Positions 38,439 to 48,211 of a stretch of DNA of 62,742 nucleotides are shown piece after piece; within the stretch, counting starts at the first letter, position 1; each line of letters begins with the position of its first letter. A model generated the notes under the pieces. It ran no database searches. It had not been told where the DNA came from and saw nothing but the letters and a program-made list of their open reading frames with translations. The position numbers and the translations under genes were made by a program. Source of the DNA: Anaerobacillus alkalidiazotrophicus (lineage in GTDB: Bacteria > Bacillota > Bacilli > Bacillales_H > Anaerobacillaceae); contig NZ_MLQS01000011.1 of the NCBI RefSeq assembly GCF_001866055.1, positions 1-62,742 of the forward strand, given 5' to 3'.

Positions 38439-38467
38439 AAATTCAACACGTAATCTTCATTTCCTTC
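38439..38467 (-). promoter_or_regulatory. Sigma-H promoter of spoVG
   Basis: Minus-strand GAAGGAAAT (38459-38467), 11-nt spacer, GTTGAATTT (38439-38447) fully fits the sigma-H consensus RNAGGAWWW-N11-RNNGAATWW. spoVG is the classic sigma-H gene in B. subtilis. Confidence 0.78.
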
Positions 38468-38570
38468 TTAAAAAAACGAAAAATTTTAAAAATAAACTTA
38501 GTTTCTTTGATTTTTAAGCAACGTTCACAAAATTTCCAAATCCAATAAACATATGTGCCTACTTATTAAC

Positions 38571-38889
38571 AAGAAAAGCGCAAGCGCCTTGGTCACGAGC
38601 AGCTGCTCCTGTGCCACTCCGTTTGCTCAAGAGCAAAGCCGCTTCGTAGTAATCCAAGTAGTAGCTTCACTGGGGCGGCCTTTGACAGAAGCCGCTCTTT
38701 GGCTTCCTACGTGCTTCTGCGTCTTCTAGCATAGCTTTGGAGTAGGCTTCCTCGAAGCAAAGTAGCATGGAGCATATTCAAGAAGTAATCCAAGAAGACA
38801 TTGAAGTCAGTAACTTGACTGAAGTGACCGAGTTCGTAGGCTGCTTGCGCTAGACAGTTTCCAAGTTAGAAATTTATAAATTCTGGTTA
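38571..38889 (+). repeat. Mosaic intergenic repeat, long copy
   Basis: The copy shares long identical blocks with 1011-1359 (start, AGCAGCTGCTCCTGTGCCAC, CTTCACTGGGGCG, TTTGACAGAAG, GCGTCTTCTAG) and the end block GCGCTAGACAGTTTCCAAGT. It lies between ridA and spoVG and ends at the ridA terminator. Confidence 0.88.
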
Positions 38890-38891
38890 TA

Positions 38892-38953
38892 CAAAAAAGC
38901 TAATATTAGGGTAGTGGTTATTTATCAAATATACCATCCAAAATATTAGCCAT
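38892..38953 (-). terminator. Terminator of ispE-purR-ridA
   Basis: Minus-strand GGCTAATATT ... AATATTAGC with a partly paired interior (ATGG/CCAC region) followed by TTTTTTG. It lies about 45 bp past the ridA stop. Confidence 0.75.
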
Positions 38954-38999
38954 TTCGTTTTTATCATTCTCTTAATACTAGAAATTGCTAAAAGCAAGC

Positions 39000-39374
39000 T
39001 TACTTAACTAAAGCAATTACCTCTATTTCAATTAATACATCTTTCGGTAATCTGGCTACCTCAACACAAGATCTAGCTGGTTTATGGTTCGAAAAGTATT
39101 TTTCGTACACTTCATTAATTAAAGGAAAATCGTTCATATCTTTAATAAAAACTGTAGTTTTTACAACTGTTTCAGATGTTGCACCAGCTTCCTTTAACAC
39201 AGCATCGATATTTTTTAGCACTTGCTCCGTTTGCTCTTGAACATTTCCCTCAACCAATTCGCCATTAGGCTTTAGCGGTATTTGACCCGAACTATAAAAC
39301 AAATTATTAACAACTACTCCTTGTGAATAAGGACCAATAGCAGCTGGAGCTGCAGACGTTTGTACAATCTTCAT
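39000..39374 (-). CDS. ridA: Enamine/imine deaminase RidA (YabJ)
   Basis: RidA hydrolyses reactive enamines such as 2-aminoacrylate made by PLP enzymes. The 124-residue protein has the YjgF/RidA family motifs [23 protein letters not shown], and the catalytic arginine in [20 protein letters not shown] (Arg about 105). Its ATG shares one base with the purR stop (TAATG), so it is translationally coupled. In B. subtilis YabJ is also needed for proper purine regulation with PurR. Confidence 0.96.
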   Translation of the reverse strand: MKIVQTSAAPAAIGPYSQGVVVNNLFYSSGQIPLKPNGELVEGNVQEQTEQVLKNIDAVLKEAGATSETVVKTTVFIKDMNDFPLINEVYEKYFSNHKPARSCVEVARLPKDVLIEIEVIALVK

Positions 39375-40219
39375 TACTCATTCTCCTTCATTTGTTTTAG
39401 TTTTTCAAAGAAGTTTCCAAATTCTACTTTCACTAATTTATCTTTAGTATTAACTTCTGACAGTTTGGTCATTGAGATATATTGATCAACAAGCCTTTCC
39501 TCTTGATGATTAGCCTCAACTAATACACCAGTACCAACAACATTTGACTGGAATTCATCTACAAGATTTATCATCCCTCGTACCGTGCCACCAGCTTTCA
39601 TAAAGTCATCGATTATTAAAACATTTGAACCTTCTTTAAGGCTTCGTTTAGCTAAAGACATTGTCTGAATCCTCTTTGACGATCCAGATACATAATTAAT
39701 ACTAACAAGAGAGCCCTCTGTAATACGATGTTCATGTCTAACAATACAAACAGGAACGTTTAAATAAGTAGCTACTGCATACGCTAAAGGTATTCCCTTA
39801 GTGGCCATTGTCATAATTACATCGACTTTCTTATTTGCAAACATAGTGGCAAAATATCGACCAATTTCATTCATAAGCTTTGGATTTCCTATGATGTCCA
39901 TCATGTATAAATAACCACCTGGCAATACCCGATTAGGGTCCTCTAACTTTTGACACAAATCTTCGAGAAATACCACTATTTCATCATTACTAGCTGTAGG
40001 GATATACTTTACTCCTCCACTAGCACCCGCTACTGTTAATAACAGACCAATCTCTTGATCTTCAAACATTTCTTTAATAATTGTTAAATCTTCACTTATA
40101 GACGATTTTGCCGACTCATATCGATCTGCAAAATAAGTTAACGGTATTAACTGATGTGGATTATGTATTAAGTAATTGGTCATGTCTACTAAACGGCCAC
40201 TTCGACGAAACTTCTTCAT
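39374..40219 (-). CDS. purR: Purine operon repressor PurR
   Basis: PurR represses purine synthesis genes in Gram-positive bacteria; PRPP relieves binding. The 281-residue protein has an N-terminal winged helix (about 1-70) and a phosphoribosyltransferase-like C-terminal domain with [20 protein letters not shown] (about 200-219). The start at 40219 ([14 protein letters not shown]) has GGAGG 5 nt upstream. It lies between ispE and ridA as in B. subtilis. Confidence 0.96.
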   Translation of the reverse strand: MKKFRRSGRLVDMTNYLIHNPHQLIPLTYFADRYESAKSSISEDLTIIKEMFEDQEIGLLLTVAGASGGVKYIPTASNDEIVVFLEDLCQKLEDPNRVLPGGYLYMMDIIGNPKLMNEIGRYFATMFANKKVDVIMTMATKGIPLAYAVATYLNVPVCIVRHEHRITEGSLVSINYVSGSSKRIQTMSLAKRSLKEGSNVLIIDDFMKAGGTVRGMINLVDEFQSNVVGTGVLVEANHQEERLVDQYISMTKLSEVNTKDKLVKVEFGNFFEKLKQMKENE

Positions 40220-40276
40220 AACTACCTCCAAAACCCGAATATTTAACAGTAATACTACACTTTTGTACGGATTTTA

Positions 40277-41140
40277 TCAATAGTAACGTTCTCCCAGTAA
40301 TCGTACAGCGTATACGTCATTACAAAAACCCCTTAAACCATTATAAATGCGCGCGGCTCTCGATTCGTGCTTGACGAGGGCAAAAACAGTTGGACCACTC
40401 CCACTCATTAATACACCATCAGCGCCAAAGCGGATCATCTGCTCTTTAATTCGTTGCACCTCTGGATAGAGTTTAAACGTTACCGACTCTAGTACGTTTC
40501 CTAATTGTTTACAAATCTTTTCATAGTCACTGCTGTTAATTGCTGATATCATCTCATTTATATCAGGGTGTTCAATCTGATCTACCTTTAAGTTCCGATA
40601 TATTTCTGCAGTAGATACACCGATAGGAGGTTTCGCTAATATTATCCAACAAGGAGGTGGGGGGGTAATATGTTCAATCCTTTCACCTCTACCTGTTGCT
40701 AATGCCGTGCCACCATAAACGCAGAAAGAAACATCTGAACCGATGTGTGCCCCTAGAGTTGCTAATTCATCAATACTTAAATGTAAACTCCAAAGTTTGT
40801 TTAAACCTCGTAGAGTAGCAGCTGCATCACTACTACCACCTGCAAGTCCAGCTGAAACCGGAATGTTTTTCTTAATTGAAATATGTACCCCTTTATTAAT
40901 TTGATAGCGGTCCTTTAATAACTGAGCTGCTTGATAAGCTAAGTTTCTACTATCATTTGGGACAAAACCCTCAGAAACATCAACGATAATACGATTCTCT
41001 TCTAATAAAGTTAATTCAATACGATCTGCTAAGTCAACTGTCGTCATGATCATCTCAACTTCATGGAAACCGTCTTCCCTTTTATGGAGAACATCAAGAG
41101 ATAAGTTAATTTTCGCAGGAGCTTTTATAGATATCTTCAT
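40277..41140 (-). CDS. ispE: 4-diphosphocytidyl-2-C-methyl-D-erythritol kinase
   Basis: IspE is the GHMP-family kinase of the MEP isoprenoid pathway. The 287-residue protein has [20 protein letters not shown], the ATP-binding loop [20 protein letters not shown] (about 96-115), and [14 protein letters not shown] near the C-terminus. It begins the ispE-purR-ridA unit. Confidence 0.96.
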   Translation of the reverse strand: MKISIKAPAKINLSLDVLHKREDGFHEVEMIMTTVDLADRIELTLLEENRIIVDVSEGFVPNDSRNLAYQAAQLLKDRYQINKGVHISIKKNIPVSAGLAGGSSDAAATLRGLNKLWSLHLSIDELATLGAHIGSDVSFCVYGGTALATGRGERIEHITPPPPCWIILAKPPIGVSTAEIYRNLKVDQIEHPDINEMISAINSSDYEKICKQLGNVLESVTFKLYPEVQRIKEQMIRFGADGVLMSGSGPTVFALVKHESRAARIYNGLRGFCNDVYAVRLLGERYY

Positions 41141-41334
41141 CTTAAATCACCTTCTACTGTTCCATATGCTTAGGTTATTTTATCATTTGTTGCCTCTACA
41201 AACCACAAAATTCATGTAAATCATGACAAAATTTTCTAGCGCTTACTGCTATTAGATTTTATCAGCATTACCTAGTAGAAAGAAGTATATAACCTTTGAA
41301 TTGTGATTCAATTTATATTTCTCTTAAACGTCCA

Positions 41335-41532
41335 TTAGAAAAGACAAGCTTTACAGCTCTAGTTCGTAAAAAGAAATTATGCCACTGTGTTTTCTAGTAA
41401 TGCTCTGAAGTAGGCTTCCTTTCATGTAGTAATTGAGGTCAGTAGCTTGACTGGGGCGAGCAAACTTTAAAGTCGATAGAACGTTGGAGCTAGACAGCTT
41501 CCTAACTTCGAAATTTTATACTAAACTTTCAA
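41335..41532 (+). repeat. Mosaic intergenic repeat, degenerate copy
   Basis: Starts AGAAAAGACAAGCTTTACAG, includes TGTGTTTTCTAGTAATGCTC and GAGGTCAGTAGCTTGACTGG, and ends TTGGAGCTAGACAGCTTCCT, TTTTATACTAAAC. It is the only full-length copy not directly beside a terminator (about 90 bp from that of sspF). The remaining DNA at 41141-41334 holds no gene that I can see. Confidence 0.65.
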
Positions 41533-41623
41533 AAAAACCGAGCACTTTGGTTACCCACTACAGTTTTTAAAATAGATACTCATGCTTCCTTAGGCGAAAA
41601 ATCTTGTTCACATCTTATAGCAG

Positions 41624-41668
41624 TAAAAAACTGGCTCATTTAAGGGGCATCCCCTTACGAGCCAGTTA
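41624..41668 (-). terminator. Rho-independent terminator of sspF
   Basis: Minus-strand AACTGGCTC...GAGCCAGTT with an inner AAGGGG/CCCCTT stem, followed by TTTTTTACTG. Confidence 0.9.
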
Positions 41669-41689
41669 TCGTAACAAAACTAGTTATTG

Positions 41690-41869
41690 CTATTGCCTTT
41701 TATTAGCAAGCTGTTGTTCAGCAATTTCCACGGCGCGCTTGACCATATTTCCAGCATCACGCGAACGTATTCCGCCCCATCCTTCTTTTTGGACAACATC
41801 GTAAAACCCAAGCTCTTTAGCTAGTTCTTCTTTAAATTGCTGAGACATAACTCCTCGCCTTCTGGCCAT
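41690..41869 (-). CDS. sspF: Small acid-soluble spore protein, alpha/beta type (SspF)
   Basis: This 59-residue protein starts [20 protein letters not shown] and contains [20 protein letters not shown], the DNA-binding [11 protein letters not shown] core of alpha/beta-type SASPs. These proteins coat spore DNA and protect it from UV and damage. The gene is too short for many ORF filters. AGGAG lies upstream of ATG 41867-41869 (in AAAAAAGGAGTTG). It sits between veg and ispE as in B. subtilis. Confidence 0.94.
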   Translation of the reverse strand: MARRRGVMSQQFKEELAKELGFYDVVQKEGWGGIRSRDAGNMVKRAVEIAEQQLANKRQ

Positions 41870-41941
41870 AAAAACAACTCCTTTTTTGTAGACATGTTAC
41901 GACATTAATAGTATAACCTGCTGATAACTAATTTTATCAAA

Positions 41942-42051
41942 ACAAAAAGAGGTATACTCACATGTCTAAATTTGGCACCTCCATTAAAAAGTATTTTTAA
42001 TAAATACTTTCCTAGGGAGAAGTCAAACCTCATATGAGCATACCTCTTTTC
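41942..42051 (-). terminator. Long structured hairpin/terminator between veg and sspF
   Basis: On the minus strand GAGGTATGCTCATATGAGG ... CATGTGAGTATACCTC form a long outer stem, with an inner AAGTATTTAT/AAATACTT hairpin, and the whole is followed by TTTTTGTTTT. The structure spans about 100 nt, far longer than the other terminators here. It starts 11 bp after the veg stop. Confidence 0.72.
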
Positions 42052-42061
42052 CAACTAATAA

Positions 42062-42328
42062 CTATTCAACCTCTACAGCTGTAGGGCTTTCATCCTCACA
42101 CACAGTTAATTGTACGGTCTCTGTTAAAACGTCTGTATAGCTGTAAGACACTCTTTCGAAGGCGTTTTGCTCTTCATCTAGCTTAATAATAAATACAGAC
42201 GGGTATGTTTCTTCAAGTAAACCAGAACGTTCAACAGTCTTTCTGCGGCCACCATTCGCTTTTATTGTAATCCTCTTTCCAATATTAGCGTCTAACGTTC
42301 GCTTAATATCAACTAACGTTTTTCCCAT
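42062..42328 (-). CDS. veg: Veg family protein
   Basis: This 88-residue protein matches the strongly expressed B. subtilis Veg ([20 protein letters not shown], then [20 protein letters not shown]). In B. subtilis Veg affects biofilm matrix gene expression. The ATG at 42328 has GAGGTGG upstream; a longer start at 42340 would include part of that site. Two strong tandem promoters precede it. Confidence 0.95.
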   Translation of the reverse strand: MGKTLVDIKRTLDANIGKRITIKANGGRRKTVERSGLLEETYPSVFIIKLDEEQNAFERVSYSYTDVLTETVQLTVCEDESPTAVEVE

Positions 42329-42353
42329 TATTGAAACCACCTCACTTATCTAA

Positions 42354-42423
42354 AGTGTAACATAATCGAGCAATAATGTCAAATAAAATTAAAATTATAG
42401 CAAGGAAACAAATCGATTGTCAA
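42354..42423 (-). promoter_or_regulatory. Tandem sigma-A promoters of veg
   Basis: The upstream promoter is TTGACA (42418-42423), 18-nt spacer, TATAAT (42394-42399), both hexamers perfect. The downstream one is TTGACA (42377-42382), 17-nt spacer, TACACT (42354-42359). The veg promoter is among the strongest in B. subtilis, consistent with these sequences. The rest of the gap up to the adeR start at 42645 shows no further gene. Confidence 0.78.
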
Positions 42424-42644
42424 TACTATTTTTTCAACTTTTTTTGACTAAATATCACAAATTTTAGTATGGCCTAGATTTTTTATATTATGTAAATGAA
42501 TTTTTATTCATTCAAGTTGCGGTGACGAAATGTACAATTACTAACATGACTAGCAGATAATCTACCAAAGCGAGCCCCAATATCCATCAAGGTTTGATAC
42601 AATTAGCATCAAAAAAGATTTACTACTTAAGGGAGTAGTTCGCA

Positions 42645-43889
42645 ATGACGATAATAAATGATCCTTTCAAAGGTACTTTTGGAAATTTAGAAAATTTAGT
42701 AGATAAAATCACTGAAGTGCTAGGTTGCCCGGTTACGATTGAGGATGCCAACCACCGCCTTTTAGCTTATAGCTTACATGATGATCGAACGGATCCTGTG
42801 AGAATCTCTACGATTATAGGTCGACGAGTTCCCGAAAAAGTTATTAATAATTTATGGAAAGATGGAGTGATCCCTAGATTAAATCAAAGTGATGAACCTC
42901 TTCGAATTCCTAGTGTGTCAGATATGGGATTTAGTGAGCGAGTCGCCATTTCTATTAGCCAAAAAGGTGAAGTACTAGGGTATATTTGGGTACTAGAAAA
43001 TGATAACTGGTTATCTGAGGAGCAGTTATCTTTATTAAAGTTAGCTGCTCAGACTGCAAAAAATCAGCTACTACAGCTCCAAGTTCGAAAAAAGAAAAAG
43101 GAGGAAGGGTACCAAGAGTTTTTTTGGCAACTTCTTACTGGACACATCAAATCACATAATGAGATTAAAAGAAAGCTTGAACAATTAAGTATTATCCCGT
43201 CCTTTCCAATAGCGATCCTTGTTTTTCAATTCAATGAAGAAATTAATCCAAAAAATGAAAAACATATCACGTACATGATCACCACAACACAACAAGTAAA
43301 AATTCCTTTACACGTAATTGACCGAAATGAATTAATTTTATTAGTAACACCACTCACAGCTAAAGACCTTCAAGAAAGTATTGATAAATTTATTACTAAT
43401 TTTATATCGCATATGGAAAAGCGATATAAAATTCAACATATTAAAGGCAGCTGCGGAAATATATATGATAACTATGAAAAAGTGGAGGCAAGCTACCAAG
43501 AAGCTCTAACGGTGTTACGATTAAAAAATAAGTTCCCTGCGGAAATTGGAGAAATCCACAACTATCATCAGCTTGGAATTTTCCGCTATCTAGACGTCAT
43601 CCTTGAAAAAAATAGGCTTGATAAGTATAAGAACCCTGTACTTATTCAACTTTTAGAGTACGATAAAGTAAACAAAACCCAATTTCTCGAAACACTTGAA
43701 GTGTTCTTAAATAAAGATAGTAATATACATGAAGCAGCCAAGGAGCTTCACGTCCATGCCAATACATTAAATTATCGATTAAAAAGAATTTCAGAAATTT
43801 GTGGAGTTGATTTTAAAAATCAAAACGAAAAATTGACTTTGTACGTCGATATTAAAATAAATAAACTATTAAAAGAAGAGCATTTGTAG
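42645..43889 (+). CDS. adeR: PucR/CdaR-family transcriptional activator, AdeR-like
   Basis: The 414-residue protein has an N-terminal sensory region, a middle GGDEF-like PucR segment, and a C-terminal PucR helix-turn-helix (about 370-395: SNIHEAAKELHVHANTLNYR). Its neighbour on the same strand is ald, and B. subtilis AdeR (YukF) is the activator of ald, so it is most likely AdeR. GGGAG lies upstream of the ATG. It has its own terminator at the stop codon, so ald must have a separate promoter that AdeR could control. Confidence 0.85.
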   Translation: MTIINDPFKGTFGNLENLVDKITEVLGCPVTIEDANHRLLAYSLHDDRTDPVRISTIIGRRVPEKVINNLWKDGVIPRLNQSDEPLRIPSVSDMGFSERVAISISQKGEVLGYIWVLENDNWLSEEQLSLLKLAAQTAKNQLLQLQVRKKKKEEGYQEFFWQLLTGHIKSHNEIKRKLEQLSIIPSFPIAILVFQFNEEINPKNEKHITYMITTTQQVKIPLHVIDRNELILLVTPLTAKDLQESIDKFITNFISHMEKRYKIQHIKGSCGNIYDNYEKVEASYQEALTVLRLKNKFPAEIGEIHNYHQLGIFRYLDVILEKNRLDKYKNPVLIQLLEYDKVNKTQFLETLEVFLNKDSNIHEAAKELHVHANTLNYRLKRISEICGVDFKNQNEKLTLYVDIKINKLLKEEHL

Positions 43890-43910
43890 AATTTCACAAA
43901 TGCTCTTTCT
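43874..43910 (+). terminator. Rho-independent terminator of adeR
   Basis: AAGAGCATTTGT, loop AGAATTTC, ACAAATGCTCTT followed by TCTTTCTTT. The first arm contains the last codons and the stop of adeR. Confidence 0.85.
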
Positions 43911-44004
43911 TTCTTTCTCATTTCTAAACAAAGAAAAAATTAAAATTTAAAATTATACTTTGCTTATCAAATAAATTGATTGTTACTAAAGGGAGGATTT
44001 TATC

Positions 44005-45135
44005 ATGTTAATAGGGATTCCTAAAGAAATTAAAAATAATGAAAATCGTGTTGCGATTACTCCAGCTGGTGTAGACACATTGATTAAAGCAGGTCATGAA
44101 GTGATTATTGAAACGTCAGCTGGAATTGGAAGCAATTTCACTAATGAAGATTATATCCAAGCCGGGGCAAAAATCGTTGATACTGCAGCTGATGCTTGGT
44201 CTGCAGAAATTGTAATGAAGGTAAAAGAGCCATTAGCTTCTGAATATGGCTACTTCCGTGAAGGCTTAATCCTTTTCACATATTTACACTTAGCAGCAGA
44301 GCCTGAACTTGCTAAAGCGCTAACTGAAAAAGGTGTAACAGCGATCGCTTATGAAACAGTTGAAGTAAATCGTACATTACCACTTCTTACACCAATGAGT
44401 GAGGTTGCAGGACGTATGTCTACCCAAATTGGTGCTCAATTTTTACAAAAATCAAATGCCGGAAAAGGAATTTTACTTGCAGGTGTACCAGGAGTAAACC
44501 GTGGTAAAGTAACTATCATCGGTGGTGGCGTTGTTGGAACGAACGCTGCAAAAATGGCTGTTGGACTTGGTGCGGATGTAACAATTATTGACTTAAGCCC
44601 AGAGCGCCTTCGTCAATTAGATGACATTTTCGGAAATAGCATTAAAACATTAATGTCAAATCCTTTAAATATTGCTCAAGCTGTTGCCGAGTCTGATTTA
44701 GTAATTGGCGCTGTATTAATCCCTGGTGCAAAAGCTCCTCGACTAGTTACAGAAGAAATGGTTAAGACGATGACTCCAGGTTCAGTTATTGTCGACGTTG
44801 CGATTGATCAAGGTGGTATCTTCGAAACAATTGACCATATTACAACGCACGATAACCCAACATACGATAGACACGGTGTTGTTCACTATGCTGTTGCTAA
44901 CATGCCTGGAGCAGTTCCAAGAACGTCAACAATTGCTTTAACAAACGTAACAGTTCCTTATGCACTTCAAATTGCTAACAAAGGTGTTGTGAAGGCAGTT
45001 ACTGACAACCACGCCCTAAAACTTGGTGTCAACGTTGCTGCTGGACACATTACGTATGAAGCTGTTGCTAGAGACTTAGGTTATGAATACCTAAGTGTTG
45101 ATCAAGCATTAGAAAAAGTTGTTGAAACAGTTTAA
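44005..45135 (+). CDS. ald: Alanine dehydrogenase
   Basis: Ald interconverts L-alanine and pyruvate plus ammonia with NAD. In Bacillus it allows growth on alanine and supports sporulation. The 376-residue protein has [20 protein letters not shown] at the start, catalytic Lys74 and His95, the NAD-binding Rossmann loop [13 protein letters not shown] and [21 protein letters not shown] precedes the ATG. In B. subtilis ald lies elsewhere on the chromosome next to adeR, so the pair has a different location here. Its codon use looks like that of highly expressed genes. Confidence 0.97.
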   Translation: MLIGIPKEIKNNENRVAITPAGVDTLIKAGHEVIIETSAGIGSNFTNEDYIQAGAKIVDTAADAWSAEIVMKVKEPLASEYGYFREGLILFTYLHLAAEPELAKALTEKGVTAIAYETVEVNRTLPLLTPMSEVAGRMSTQIGAQFLQKSNAGKGILLAGVPGVNRGKVTIIGGGVVGTNAAKMAVGLGADVTIIDLSPERLRQLDDIFGNSIKTLMSNPLNIAQAVAESDLVIGAVLIPGAKAPRLVTEEMVKTMTPGSVIVDVAIDQGGIFETIDHITTHDNPTYDRHGVVHYAVANMPGAVPRTSTIALTNVTVPYALQIANKGVVKAVTDNHALKLGVNVAAGHITYEAVARDLGYEYLSVDQALEKVVETV

Positions 45136-45202
45136 TTAGTAACACACTGGCGCTAGCACCAACTAAGATGTTTTTACTTTCATTATCATTCTTAACGTAA
45201 AA

Positions 45203-45228
45203 TAAAGCCAAGCGATAGCTTGGCTTTG
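45203..45228. terminator. Bidirectional terminator between ald and yabG
   Basis: AAAGCCAAGC, loop GATA, GCTTGGCTTT lies between the convergent genes. The minus strand has the better T-rich tail (TTATTTTA), so it may serve mainly yabG. Confidence 0.82.
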
Positions 45229-45253
45229 ATAAAAAGTGTGTTCGTCAAAATAC

Positions 45254-46147
45254 TTACTTCCCGATTTTTCTGTCGTTATTAATGTCTTCATCACTTTTAG
45301 TTGGCATCCCTCTTCGTAAAAGCCCTCTCGTTTCAATACCACCTAAACCTTTTTCTCCGGTTAGTGTATTTCTTAACAATTCCCAGACACTTACACTATC
45401 CATAAACGACGTTAAACTAACTTTCGCTGCAATGTATACTGGATCTAAGGCATGAATGTTTATTCGATCAGGAGAACTCGCAAAATTAGCCCCAGCTCTT
45501 ATTAAAGTTTCAAAGTAAGATTGACAAGCGCCTGCAAAAATAACCAAATGATCAATATGCGGTTCAAATTTTCTAGCTTCTCTTACAGCTTCTGCGAAAT
45601 ATTTCGTATTTCTATAAGCTTTCATTTCATTTTGATCACCTTTACTACGCATGTAAGCGTCATGACCAGTAACCACAAGGATATCCGGTCGGACCATTTC
45701 TAATAAAGAGGTAATTTGTAAAGGGATCTCTCTTTCTTCCATATGAACACCATAAATAGGGACACCTAGTTTCTCATACAAATCTGTACACTTATTCAAA
45801 TAAACAGGATCTCCATCAATGTGCAAAATCCTTCCAGGAAGTTCAAAATAGGAACTATTTGATCGATATCCACCCGTCATCACATATTCGCTCTTTTGCC
45901 TTAGCAAACGACTATCTTGTCTAAATAACCGATAGCAACTTTCTTGTTTCTTCTTTTCTTCTTCATTTCTCAATTTTCTATCTTGTTCATTGACTAAAAC
46001 TAAGTCATTTATTGGAGCGTCTGCAATGAGTCTCATTTCTTCGCCTACAATTGTGACAGTTTTGTCATTATCTATTTGATAAATACGGAATAATATATCA
46101 TAATCATATGATTTTCTCAAAACAAAATCGCCGACTTTGAATTTCAT
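45254..46147 (-). CDS. yabG: Sporulation-specific protease YabG
   Basis: YabG is a mother-cell cysteine protease that processes spore coat proteins such as SpoIVA and SafA. The 297-residue protein has a small N-terminal SH3-like part (MKFKVGDFVLRKSYDYDILF) and the conserved VVTGHDAYM and VIFAGACQSYFE segments that hold the proposed catalytic His and Cys. GAGGAGGTG lies 4 nt before the ATG at 46147. It lies downstream of rnmV-rsmA as in B. subtilis, but veg does not follow directly because ald and adeR intervene. Confidence 0.95.
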   Translation of the reverse strand: MKFKVGDFVLRKSYDYDILFRIYQIDNDKTVTIVGEEMRLIADAPINDLVLVNEQDRKLRNEEEKKKQESCYRLFRQDSRLLRQKSEYVMTGGYRSNSSYFELPGRILHIDGDPVYLNKCTDLYEKLGVPIYGVHMEEREIPLQITSLLEMVRPDILVVTGHDAYMRSKGDQNEMKAYRNTKYFAEAVREARKFEPHIDHLVIFAGACQSYFETLIRAGANFASSPDRINIHALDPVYIAAKVSLTSFMDSVSVWELLRNTLTGEKGLGGIETRGLLRRGMPTKSDEDINNDRKIGK

Positions 46148-46234
46148 AGCACACCTCCTCATCTACAGCCTATGAGAGAAGGTGTAAAACAGTGCGGACA
46201 CTAAGTACTAATTAAAAAAATTTTTAAGTTATCT

Positions 46235-46343
46235 GAGTGAATTTCATAATGTCAATATATTAGCCACATCAAGCTACATCTAGTTGAGAACGATTTAACT
46301 CAACTAGATAAGTGGCGTTGAATCTGTATTATGAAATTCATTG
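46235..46343. repeat. Palindromic intergenic element, second family (best copy)
   Basis: Outer arms GAGTGAATTTCATAATG and TATTATGAAATTCATTG and inner arms ATCTAGTTGAG and CTCAACTAGAT, plus AGCCAC/GTGGC, make a nearly complete cruciform of about 109 bp. It lies between yabG and rsmA. No gene is visible in the rest of this roughly 400-bp gap (46148-46543) apart from the rsmA terminator. Confidence 0.75.
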
Positions 46344-46456
46344 TATTTCACGGTTAGTATTTTTTACGATTTTAATCATAAAAACTGGTCTCCATCAAAG
46401 TATAAAAGCACTTGAGATTTGTCCAAAATTCGCAACAGTTAAAAAAAGCATCGATA

Positions 46457-46486
46457 AAAAAACGTACAAAGTCTGTACGTTTTTTG
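46457..46486 (-). terminator. Rho-independent terminator of rnmV-rsmA
   Basis: AAAAACGTACA, loop AAGTC, TGTACGTTTTTT gives T-runs on both strands. It lies about 60 bp past the rsmA stop. Confidence 0.87.
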
Positions 46487-46543
46487 CTGGTTATCTAAAT
46501 TCTTGTTTTTCATCACTGAAACATTATCGAATATTTACAACTT

Positions 46544-47972
<1,429 letters not shown>

Positions 47973-48001
47973 ATAGCCTCCATTTACCCATTTACTTAAT
48001 A

Positions 48002-48048
48002 AGTGAATTTCATAACGCAATAATCGAGTCACATAAAGCTATAAAACT
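48002..48048. repeat. Partial second-family palindromic element
   Basis: AGTGAATTTCATAACGCAAT and GTCACATAAAGCTA align in order with the first 45 bases of the element at 46235. The other half is not recognisable. It lies just upstream of rnmV. Confidence 0.4.
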
Positions 48049-48174
48049 CCATTACAAAATCATTAATGCATCACTTTAAAACACTTCAAAAAATTTTCGT
48101 GATTTTTCTCTTATTAGTGAAACTAATTCATAGTATATAGCGTCTATATATACGATACAAGAAAGGCCATAAAG

Positions 48175-48200
48175 AAAGAGGATGACTTATAGTCACCCCC
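48175..48200 (-). terminator. Rho-independent terminator of yabE
   Basis: Minus-strand GGGTGACT, loop ATA, AGTCATCC (one G-U pair) followed by TCTTTCTTT, 12 bp past the yabE stop. Confidence 0.8.
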
Positions 48201-48211
48201 TAATTAGAAAT

